Shown piece after piece: positions 9,306-19,848 of a stretch of 64,000 bases of DNA. The DNA is from Rhynchosporium graminicola (Eukaryota; Ascomycota; Leotiomycetes; Helotiales; Ploettnerulaceae). A program made the position numbers and the translations under genes. The stretch lies in assembly GCA_900074885.1 (NCBI GenBank), contig FJUW01000012.1, forward strand, positions 372,001 to 436,000, read 5' to 3'. How positions within the stretch are numbered: position 1 is the stretch's first letter; each line of letters starts with the position of its first letter. The notes below the pieces were generated by a model that saw nothing but the letters and a program-made list of their open reading frames with translations, was not told the origin of the DNA and ran no database searches.

Positions 9306-12300
9306 CTACCAGATCCTCTTTATCATCTCATACCTACTTATTTTTCCAAAGTCTTGACTCTTCTCCGCTTTCTCCTTCCCAATCTTCTCCTTCTCCTTCA
9401 TTTTCTTCAGCGTCTCCGGATCATCGTCATAAATCCAGCGATTCTTATCTTCATCCACCTCGGACATTCCCCATATCCCCAACCGCTTGCCTTCCGCAGT
9501 ATAGCTCTGATTTTCTCGTTTTTTCATAGTCGCATACCGGTTGCGGGCGTATTTGAGGAGAAGCATCCCAAGTACCAGCTTGCAGGCGAGGAGGACGAAG
9601 AAAGCGCCAAGGAAGAAGACGAGCATGGTCAGGGCTGCTATGGCGTCATCTGCGCTGGGGAGATACCATGGATTTTTAGCAAGTGGGTCTGGGATGCCGA
9701 ATGTTGACCGCCCGAGGGCACGACGAATGATGTTATCAAAGTGCTCGAGGGCTGCAGTCGTTGCGGGAGATGCGGACTCGACTGACAATGCTGTCGCTGT
9801 TGATGCTACCGGCGATGGGACATGTGTGGCAAGGAACATGTGGTAAGTCTGAACGGAAGACCGGATGAAGAGACACGATAGCGGAATGACTGGAAGTCCT
9901 AAACGCTTGATGAGGTTCTGATTGACGAATGCCTGGAGACCATTAGTGAAGCCTTAGATGAAGAACACGACGTCTGGCTTACATTGGTGTAGTAGTCTTT
10001 CGCAAGGATATCCATATATCGTTTGTATACGGCTGGCTTCACATTGTTGAACTTGCTGATATAAGCGTGTTTGATCCAATCAACCATCATCTCACTGCCC
10101 AGAACGACGAGAAATGGAGTAAGCACTTCACCTGACCAGCTAGGCAAAATGTTGAAACTGCTCGGAAAGATTGAAGTGTTCCGCGACACAGCATCAGCTC
10201 CTGCGATGTCAGCATATCCACCGACTTCCACGAAGTTTCGAAGTGCAATGATAACAAGCATTAGCCAGAGCTGAAATCGTTCCACAATATCCGCGCATGT
10301 GAGCTGGAAGAGATTGTCTTTCTCGATCTTCTTGAAGACTGTTGACTTTACTTCCACGAATTGATTGGAAATGAGAAGAGTTAGAAGTGCGTTTGAATAT
10401 GAATTTACAGCAACATTTAACGCGATGACTTGATAAAATAGCGCGGTCGCATGAGTGACGTTGTAGATGAGTGCCAGGATGAACATGCCGAGGGGACGTA
10501 AAACCTTGCTTCTCCCGTATGAGTTGCGTTCTAAAGTTTCGTTTGAAAACAGACATTCGAGAATGTCTTGACCAAGCGCTGCCAGCAGCTTGTCGCAAAC
10601 CTATTCATATTAACATTGCATTCTCGGAAATAAGTAGATTTTACCTCAAGAGCATTAAATATCACATATAGTTTAATTGCTGACTGGCCACGAATGCTGT
10701 GATACATTCGACTGGCATCTAGTCTCATGAGAATGAAGCAGCTGACAATTATCACCGCGCCCTGCAAAAGATCGGCCTTGTGATATGATGAGAGCGATGA
10801 GGGTTGGGATTTGGTTCGTTGATGCCTCCGTCCCCAGCCTTGCCTTGATTTACGTTCCACGCTTGCCCTTAAGTTCTCGGATGTCAAATTTTGCGTTCCA
10901 ATCTCGGGCTTTCGCCCCGACTGGACTGGATATGATGCAGCCGTAGAAATTGGACGACTAGCCCTGGATACACTCCTCGAGCGATCAACAGAACCCGTGC
11001 TCCCACGTCGTCCATGCTGACGGTGCCAGAAGCGACCGGATCCATGGTAGATGAAGTCGATAATGAAACGTGTCTCTCTTGCTATGACAAGGCACCACCA
11101 CTGTATCAAAACCAACGCTGCTTTCAAAAATCGGAGTGGCAAAATAGTGAATGTGTAAAGCCATGCATCCAGACAGGCCATTGATCCAAAGTAGAGAACC
11201 TGCTCTAGAGGAATTGGAGTCAAAAGGAAGTTTAGCAATCTCTCGAATTTTACCTTGGACGACTCGTAAGGGAACTCGCTGGATGCTGATCGATATATGT
11301 ATAATGGGCTTGGTCTTGTAGAAGAAAGCTCTAATTGCAGGTAGGTCGGGATTGACATTGGAGGTAATGGTATGGATTGTGGTATTGGCGATGGAGGATC
11401 AATACCATTTTGTAATTTCGCGGAGACGACATCGAGATCTAGCGGCTCTGGCCGCAGCTCTGACTGATGCGCTTTCTTCTTAGGTGAGAGTTGGTTTTGT
11501 GATTTAGGCATGGATGGTGTGTTTCTGCTTATTATTGGTGGTGTCGAAGCCGCCCTCGATGAGTATACAGGACGCCTAGTCATCGTATTTAAAAATGTTT
11601 CGGCTCTGACTCGACGATCACTATGAGCATCTATAAGCATCCCCATTGGCTCTGGAGCACTGATTTTCCTACGCCGTCGACCGCTGCCGCCTTCGGCATC
11701 CGAGAGTGGCCCATCAGACAATGAGCCTCTAGTGTCTCCAATTGGCGATGGCGCGAGAGAGGGTTGTGCAGACACGGTGTATCGGGTAGGTGTGATAACC
11801 GGAAGGGACTCGGGAGCAGTCGTGAGCTCCTCCACTTCGGCAGCCGTCAATTTAAGAACCTCGCCCTTCCACTTGTTCGCGGAGAGCTTCCGAGGCCGGC
11901 CAATCTGTTCTTCTGCTGTACCTTCCACCTCAAGGATAGTTGATCTCACATCACTTCCATGACTATGATTTAATGAAAGTTTCCTAGGCTTTCCGACCTC
12001 TTCTGGGATATCATGCAGCTCATGCGGTGGGAGCATCTTCGAAATTGGAAGTGGCGAAGGAATCGCGACTTCGTCGACATCCGCGTATGTTGAATTATTG
12101 TTGTAGACCTTCTCAAAGGAACCCGAGTACCTCCGGCCATGGGCAATCGAGGGGAGGGTCCCTGTGTACTCCACGTGTGGAATTCTCACGACTAGCGATG
12201 GTGACAAGCTTCGCGGCGAAAGGGATGGCGATCTTGACGGGGATGGCGAAGGGAGTTGTGACACTTCCTGGACGGCTAATGTAATTCCTTCTTCCATGTC

Positions 12301-12468
12301 ATGTGATGAATCCTGTTCTCTAGGAGTCAGTTCCAGCTGCGTACTATGGCTTGGTACTTCATTCTCGCCCCGAGAACTTGAGCCGGTTGTTAGCACCATC
12401 GTCAAAGCTTCATACCAATAGGATATTCGCGTATCTTTGGCCTTTGACCCGCGGTCCTTGCTATTCAT
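9306..12468 (-). CDS. TAPT1/Emp65-family polytopic membrane protein
   Basis: Exons 10645-12468, 9983-10600 and 9306-9932, with 44 and 50 bp introns and all phases 0, giving 1022 residues. The first ~390 residues are low-complexity, Ser/Pro-rich and basic. The TAPT1 domain begins near FERLLNFLLTPIPLEQVLYF and is interrupted by a basic Ser/Arg-rich insert. It continues with several membrane segments (for example GAVIIVSCFILMRLD, MFILALIYNVTHATALFYQ) and the conserved block FQLTCADIVERFQLW. The C-terminus has two more hydrophobic helices and ends SRYEMIKRIW. The yeast relative Emp65 is an ER membrane protein linked to quality control; animal TAPT1 is tied to cilium/ER-Golgi function. The biochemical role is not established. 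No catalytic motif is visible. Confidence 0.88.
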
Positions 12469-12938
12469 TCAAGGTGTGGCTGGTCGAAGGGTTTTGTTGT
12501 TAGGTGGCCAGTGACGTTCGAATCAAGAAACTAGCTTTTCGCTACCACCCGTCCGCGCTCGTCCACATCTTGGCGTGCCAAGCCAACCATAACATTCGGC
12601 TAAGACTTCCTCCTTTCCAATCATCTCCTGTTGACATACAAGGTCAGAGGTATATCTTCAATACTGTGCCAGATCACGCTACCGGCCTAAATTATTACGC
12701 GCTAGCTAGTCGCAGCTTTCGACGCTATTTTACTCGCAATATCGCGTCCTTTTCCCACGCACATTCTTCCCTTTCGACATTCCTGCTGCTGGAATGCAAA
12801 ACAACCAAATAATTGTCGCATGCGAACTTCTTGTCGCACCTTTACGCGTCAATATTTCTTTCGATAGAAGTCGTCACGTTGACTTCACTCTCATAATCTC
12901 ATAGACATCTTGATTCAAGCAAAATCCGAGCTCTCGAT

Positions 12939-13872
12939 ATGTCTTACAGCGTATTACAACCACATCCCTTGGATGGTAAGCATCACCCAAACCCGCAAAG
13001 CTGACATCACTAACCATCGATACCGACAGGCGTTCAGCGCGAGTAAGATCATCCCAAGCGTGTCCCCCAGTTCATTTTTCGCTGAATCCGATTTAGAGGT
13101 CAGCCCAGAGGTATATATTCGGCCGAGGGAAGCTATGCACGTTACTGTGTGATTCCTGGCTCCCACGTCCCAGATCTTGGAAAGTTCAAGGAAAAGAATG
13201 TTGGTCTCATAATGTTTGCCGACGAGACGGGGTTCACCCACGATAATAAGATGTTGGCGGACGGATTCGCGTCAGTAAGTACAGTAAATCTCAGTACGAA
13301 TAATCAAAAGCCATCAGGACTAACTCCAGCAGGCGGGATATCTTACCATTATGATGAGTTCCGCCCTAGCAACCCCAACAAACCCCTTGAAAACTTTCGA
13401 CCAAAATATCGACAAAGCCTTCAATCAATTCCGTTCCTATCGACCCCAACCAGTCGGATCTCCAAAATTCCGTATCGTCCTTGCTGGATATGGTCGCGGG
13501 ATCAAAATGGTCCTGAGACTACTCGCCAGACCTGATGTGCCAGCATATCGTTTCGTCGCAGGTTATGTTGCTTCTCCACTAGCTGTACCCGCCGTTACGC
13601 TTTCGGACTATAGCGCTGTGACGAAGCCATTGACTTTGGCCATCGCGGGATTCACTGACCGTGGATCCACTGCAGGAGCTATGGAGCGAGAAGCGATTCG
13701 AGAAGCTTTGGAACAGGCCTACTGTGCTTATCAAATCAACCTATACAGTCACGTCAGTGATGGATTTGCTTGGAGACGTGATCTTGATAGCGAGCCAGGA
13801 AAATATGCAAAGAAAACCACGTTTGTTCAAGCCTTGCAATGGTTTAAGTTTCATTTATTCGAAAGCTCTTAG
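12939..13872 (+). CDS. Dienelactone hydrolase-like alpha/beta-hydrolase, probable pseudoenzyme
   Basis: Predicted exons 12939-12975, 13030-13042 (13 nt), 13097-13274 and 13333-13872 give 255 residues, the usual length for fungal dienelactone hydrolase (DLH) family proteins. The microexon is needed to keep phase and restores GVQREGQPRGIYSAEGSYAR. The family layout is visible: VGLIMFADETGF, the nucleophile-elbow region VLAGYGRGIK, the Asp region IAGFTDRGS, the His region SHVSDGFAWRRD, and the end ALQWFKFHLF. The nucleophile position that is Cys in DLH (G-x-C-x-G) reads Gly here, and the position usually His (HGFA) reads Asp. Hydrolysis by the standard triad therefore looks impossible. It may be a non-catalytic homologue. 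The acceptor at 13332 could alternatively be 13329. Confidence 0.72.
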
Positions 13873-15226
13873 AGACGTAGTGGCTAGAGAGGGAATTTGG
13901 GGAGTGATAGTGGAAGGTCTGCCATTCTTGTCCCCTTTGGCACAGCTCATAGGATTCATATCTCATGATGTGAGGGAGAGCATTGTGGGAAAGACGGCGA
14001 CTCTGTTGCTTGGGGGACAGGACGTATGGATAGATGCATGTGCGGTAAGGGAGCGAATTAGGGAGGATAACGAATGGTCTATAATTTGGGTATAGCGCTA
14101 AATAATAACTGCATGTCTCATGCCACGACTCTTAGCTTTTTCAAAAATGACATGTGACTTCAAGACATGATGCTCGCAAATTTTTCTCTAGGTTGATACA
14201 CAAGTACATGAAATAACTATAGGTTATAGTAGAAAGCCCGACTCTGATTGCCAGCTTCGTCGTAACCTGAAAATCAATACCACAGAAAACAAGCCTCGTT
14301 TGGTCTAGCATTAATGCTTAAGGTATGGCAATTTGTTTGTATAGCACTGATATGAAACCTTCATAATCTTTCTGCAAGCACCCAATATTGACCTTTAGTG
14401 AGCGAGGAGAACACTTTGGCGAAAATGATTGGCCTGATTTTCTTACATAAAACTTCTATTATAAGGCACTTGTTCAAGAAAAATATGACCAACCATGGAT
14501 ATGGCATACTCTTAGACTTCTATAACCGCAGAAGTATAACAGAATCCGATTTGCCGCGTTATTTTCGACACTTCGCCTCTATCTACCTGTCTCCCAAACA
14601 TTATCGTTTTGTTCAACACGCGGAAACCTCGTCCTGTGATCGTGATCCCTTGAATCGACTGTGTATTGAAATATGGTAATTGATGTTATTTTGGCCTTGG
14701 TTTAGTATCAGATACGAGCCTGATATTACTTCTCATCCCAGACTGTGTGTCTTCCTCAAAGCATTCATCACTTTCTACCACTGCCTGCCCTACCTGTTCC
14801 CATCCTGCCCAATAAGCGCACCATACTGAAAGCGTATAGGGCGGTTTTGAATCGAAACCCAACTCCTAGTTTGTCCTTAAGAACAACATTTTGTTGTTCA
14901 CATGTCAAAAAAATTAACTCTAGAATCTAGTTCACGGTTCAAATCTTACTACTGCGTGGCTGTTTATCAAAGTAATAATATTTTCTACCTAGCCAAAGGC
15001 TCTCCCATTTGCAGGAAACTCACTAGCTGCCTCCCGCCTCCCCTTGCAAGCCTTCTGGTCTCTATAGCCTGCATAATTTCAGGAAGCAACTTCCGCGCTT
15101 ACGAAAATATCGTCTAGTTCTGGACCCCTTCCTCGATCTTGAATTTTCTTCAGATTGTGCAGAATATCATTTCAAAGTAAACAAGATAAAAGATGTTTCG
15201 AAGAACAAAAGGTCAAGGGTCAGACT
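13873..15226. other. Intergenic between two convergent genes
   Basis: About 1.35 kb, moderately AT-rich. It should contain the 3' ends of the hydrolase-like gene and of the methyltransferase gene. A frame continuing to 14095 and a GTG-initiated 93-residue frame at 14398-14679 show no family features. I see no gene here. Confidence 0.4.
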
Positions 15227-18200
15227 TTAGTCAAGGTAGATAGCTATATCAGCCGAACGTCCCCCGTTTAGCGACTTTTGCTTCCGTGTGGAAATCTTCG
15301 TAGTAGTCGATTGCTCGACTTTGATTGCTTGTTTGGGCCGAGGATTCGGTATTGGGTTCTTCGTTTTGTCCTCCTCGAACTTGAGAATTACTGATTCGGC
15401 AAGTCCACTGCCGACAGCTTTAGCAAGGAATGGAGGTACGGCATTGCCAATCTGTCGAATTACGTCTGCAACTCTTGAGCCGTCGAGTTCGAATACGAAA
15501 GAGTCGGGAAAACTCATGAGTCTAGCATACTCCACGATGCTAATGACGCGATGTTGGGTTGGATGGACGACCTAGAAGATGTTACTATATAGTTTGAATG
15601 CTTTAGAAATTTGGGTCAAATATACCTTTCCATTCATCGATATAGGATACATATCAGTGAGACAGGTTCCAAATCCCTCTTTCATGTCCAGCCGTCCGCA
15701 TCTCCCAGGATAGAATTTAATTTTGGCGGCTGCGGAATCGGGGTGCCACAAGAAGCGTGGTTTCAAATCGTTGGCTACGTCTCTGTGATCTGCTCCTGGA
15801 ACCATCGGAATTTCGCAGATGAGAATCGTAATGTGGTCTTGCCATTGGTGAGTTACATGGTTCATAAGATTATCCATGCCAACTCCGATGCGCATCTTCC
15901 GTTGATATTCTGAGAGAGGTTGCGTAGGGTAGTTTTGACGTTCCAAGCCAATTGCATCTTCATTTTGAACTACCTCGAATTGATTTATCCCATTCTTCCA
16001 CCTACGCATGCGGTCTTCGGTAATAGCTCCGTCATTTTCTCGTTTGGGATGGCTCCAGTCAAACTTAGGCAGATCCGTGATGGCATGCCTACGGTGACTT
16101 GTCGATGAGGGGCAGATCTTGTTTTTCGGTACCAATTTGCGTCTTCAGAACGTTCAAGTCTGCGAGAGGCCTGCAGGTTCTGCGACTGTGGAAATTGAGG
16201 GAGAGGATAACCTGACAAGGATGCCCAGAAGAAAACTCTTTTACGGGAGGATGATACACCGTGTTCTGCGGCTTGGAGCAATGCATAGTGACATTGGTAT
16301 CCTAGGCTTGTAAGGGCTCGAAGAATAAACCTAGACAGTCAGAACATCCTATGTAATAAAAGTTAAGAACGGCCTTTGTGAGCACTCACTTCATCGTTCC
16401 ACTCTCTATACCCCCTCGTAATTTCCCCTTACACTGCATGGCACCAAGCTGTGAAATATTAGAAGCTAGAAAAGGGCCAATCGCTGGTTACTCACACGAT
16501 GAAGAAGCAGGTCCCGAACGTTTTCCAGTAGGAAGTACTTCGGCCGATAATAATCCACGTAGCTGAGCAGAACAATGAGTAAACTGTTCTTTATATCCTC
16601 CTTTTGTGGGAAACGATTCGCTTTGGAGTAGCCAGGACAGGGGCAGCCTAAAGGAATGTAAGCAAAGGTCCGACAGGCACAGGAAGGTGTATTTACCCCC
16701 GTAAATAAAGTCGATCATTCCACGGGCTGGAAGATCCTCGACTGGGTCTTCGTGATAGTCGTACAAGGGCTCTAGTTTCTCACCAGAATCTCGACTAATA
16801 GCCCGCTCCAGCATAAGATTAATATCGGCATTGTGCATAATGCAGTCTGGGAAGTTCTTTTTATGTGTCCTACAAGCCGCCTAAAACAGAAAATCAGTGA
16901 TAATTGACTTAAAGTTGTGGCTCGACATACCTCAGAGAACTCCACGGCATGGCGTGTTTCGACAACGTTCGAAAGCTTCATGCCGACTGTAAGACCACCT
17001 GCACCAGAAAACAAGTCCTAGCGTCTGATCAGCCCCCATTTTGGATGATCTGCTATTACTGAATGCTCACCATGGCCACGAGCTTCTTCCCGTTCGATGA
17101 AAAGTCTTGGTTCTGGATCTCCTCGTTCTCTGCATCGATCGTGCTCCTATAGGAACACAGTGGTGGTCAGCACGTCACAAAGAACAATGCAACATTAATA
17201 AGGAGAGAGGATTTCCAGAAAACGTACTGATCCGAGTATCGCATATATTCTCGACCTAACCGAACGAGATCAGATTCTTTAGTATCACCTCCCGCGTCAA
17301 CAAGCTCAGAAACTTGTTGATCTACCCAGAAGTGATCATTTTTGTCCCTGTATCTATCCATATCTGTGATATCGTCCCGGTGTCTCACATAGCACTTTCC
17401 ATCAAGCTGATTTAGCATGATACGAGCTCGATCTCTAGGGCAATTGATCTCAGTATAGTAGAGACGTCTTTCATCTCGTACTTTGGGAACTGCTCCATTC
17501 GTGAATTCTTCGAACCACGGCTTGTGGAATCTGTCTACCCGATCATAGATATCCACCTCGATGAGCAATTTCTCTTCTTTAATCAGAGCCGTTTTCTTGT
17601 TGTAGCTCTGCAGGTTCGCATAGATCCTGGTGATCTGTCCTATTTCGTATATTTTCTTTTCGTCTATGAAGATGTAGACGAAGTCGTAAAGAAAATAATC
17701 GTTCTCCCCGCGGTGGAAGCCCTTGATGTTTACTCTAGGACCCTTTGGCTTAGGTGTGCCCAGAATCTTGACGAAACCGGATTCATTGGCAGAAGTAATC
17801 CTCATATGACAGACTTCACAAGGTCCCAGACCCATGTGATGGTGGTGCTTGTCGTGGATAGAAGCATCTGTGAAGGCTCTGGTGACCCGATCGTAATGGA
17901 AACGGTAAAAGTATCCTTTTCCCTGGCCGAAACTATGCTCCGCAATACCCCCTGGCTCATTCGCGATGTTGCTTACATATGTGACGGCAATCTTGCTTGC
18001 GAAACAGAACACTTCCTCATCCGAGCATTCAGAGGCGAGGAAGAGCTCATTAGGACAGGCTAGTTCTCCTTGGATTGTTGCGGATGCGTGATGAAACCAT
18101 TGAATATGTGCTGTCTTCTTGCCACCGTACTGGATAGATGCTGTTAGCTTTCAGCATCGCGAAAGATATTCATTTGAACTTGCCTCTTCCTGCTGGAAGA

Positions 18201-19848
18201 AATTGATTCTTCCATACCATGGGTCTTTCTCAACTAGGAAAATATCATCATCTTCGGTTGGGTCTGCTTTAATCTTCTTACGCCCCCGCTTTACTTGGTA
18301 CTGATCTTCAGCTGTTGAAGTTAGGGTAGCACAGGACATTTCTATAAGTGAACCTACAACCGCTGTAAATCAGAACACAATCGCCTGGGGAGTAAGTTAT
18401 CCCATCAATGGTGACGGAGGCATACGAGTCTTGATGCGCACCGTCTGGCTTGTTCGTGCCCCAAGGATTGCAGCGAACACTATCTATATCACCCTGCAGG
18501 GACTGCTCCAAGACAAGAGTTCGGACCTCCTCCAAATGCTTTTCGAGGTCTGGAACTTCTTCTGGTCCCCTCTCGTAGGGGTAGTTCTCAAGAACGTCAA
18601 CCTTGTTTGGATAAAATGGGCGAGCCTGAGGAAGTTGGATCGAAAGTTATCTCAGTTTTAAAGACAATATTGTACTTACGAGTGTATGCAACCAAGGAGT
18701 TGCCAAGCTTTTACTCCGATGCTTCAAGACCAGCTCATTAGGGTTAGCTCCTACTCGCTTCCCTCTTTGGCCCGCTTTCGCGATGCGGGTTTCTAGCCAC
18801 TCGGCAGGGTCGACATCTCGTAGCTCTTCGTCAGCTGCTGGAAAGTCATAGTCGGAATCGTCGCCGAAATCCGGAATAGGCTCTTGTTTGATCGACCTAG
18901 GTGTACTTTTGGTGGATTCGATGGCTTTGCTGTCCTCCTCATACTCGTTGTCATTGTGTTCCCCAGAGGTAAGTTCGATCAATGCCTTTGCTTCTGCAGC
19001 TCGAATGGTCGACTCATACAAACCTGCTATGCGAGGGCTCTCGGCGGTGTGAAAAGAAGCATTAGATGAGATGGACCGGACTCTCGTAGTAGAACGCTCA
19101 ACGGAGCCTAGTGACTCTTCATCTCCATCACTCTCGCTATCAGGTATAAACCCGCAAATAGGGTTTCTTTGGGAAGTAGTAAGACTTGTTGAGTTGGTCG
19201 TACCAACAACGGAGGAAAAAGGAGAAAACAATGTCGTCTTTGCAGAAGCAGATACGCTATTCAAGCTGATTGTTTCAACCACAGAGGTGAAAGGAAGGGG
19301 ATTGCGTTTGAGATCACTCTTCCTTCTTTTCACTCGGCGACTGGCTTCAAGTATGCCGTCAGGGGACTTGAGCAGTGTGGCCCGCCTTTTCAATTGTGGG
19401 GTGGTGGAAGCTACACCTTCAACAGGATTTGAGGGAGTCGCGGATCTCCAAGGTATATTTCGGGATTGTTTGGTGACTTTCAAAGAGTCAGATCCATGGT
19501 TCTTGTCTTGGAATTCTAGTTGCAAATTTGGCGGACTACCCGTGGACTGGGGAAGATTGGCATCTAGAAGGTCAGCGGGTAAGATGAATTCACCTGGTTT
19601 CCTGACCAATTCAATGACCTCAAGTTGCGCTTTTCTGACGTCAAAATTTACCGAGAGCAATATGTTGTAGAAGATCTCTGCAATGAATCAGTATCAGAAG
19701 ATCGGAACTTGTACTGAACTTCGGAAGAGGAGTTACCAGGCGTTAAGTCTGGATGTTCAAAAAAGGCTTCAGGAAATTGCCTCACGATAGCCTCTCCTGT
19801 AAGCTTCTTCATGTATGCGTTAGAGCTAAGCTTGCGCTGTGCGGACAT
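15227..19848 (-). pseudogene. dim-2: DIM-2-like DNA (cytosine-5) methyltransferase with a one-base frameshift
   Basis: Twelve predicted exons: 19737-19848, 18680-19677, 18361-18625, 18184-18311, 17228-18129, 17071-17146, 16931-17017, 16697-16880, 16496-16647, 16390-16448, 15626-16330 and 15227-15571. This is about 1337 residues if the frame is ignored. A disordered N-terminus is followed by two BAH-like regions (around ITYSPGDCVLI and VNIKGFHRGENDYFLYDFVYIF). The catalytic domain has motif I DLFSGAGGL, motif IV YGGCPCPGYS, motif VI LLENVRDLL, motif VIII SSSRKRVFFWAS, then RLMSFPDSF and motif X RQIGNAVPP. Two BAH domains and this size point to DIM-2 rather than RID. Within exon 11 the conserved RSAPHRQVTVG and HAITDLPKFDW lie in different frames, a missing base near 16087. 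As read, translation ends at 15985 without motifs IX-X. It could instead be an assembly error in a working gene. Confidence 0.82.
18130..18183 (-). other. GC-AG intron in the DNA methyltransferase gene
   Basis: A 54 bp intron whose donor reads GAG|GCAAGT and whose acceptor reads CCAG. It is phase 0 and joins INFFQQEE to YGGKKTAHIQWFHH, which makes a continuous BAH region. No GT donor nearby keeps the frame. GC-AG introns are a known minor class, usually with GCAAGT. Confidence 0.65.

Noticed and set aside
13661..14095. 144-codon frame overlapping the end of the hydrolase-like gene
   Set aside because: Out-of-frame shadow for its first half; the tail beyond 13872 has no recognisable motif.
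14930..14960. GGTTCAAATC resembling a tRNA T-loop
   Set aside because: The flanking bases do not form the T-stem and no acceptor or anticodon arm fits.
16021..16230. Idea that a small intron explains the methyltransferase frame change
   Set aside because: Any intron restoring frame would remove RSAPHRQVTVG or DLPKFDW, both conserved, or would be under 30 bp; donors there are poor.
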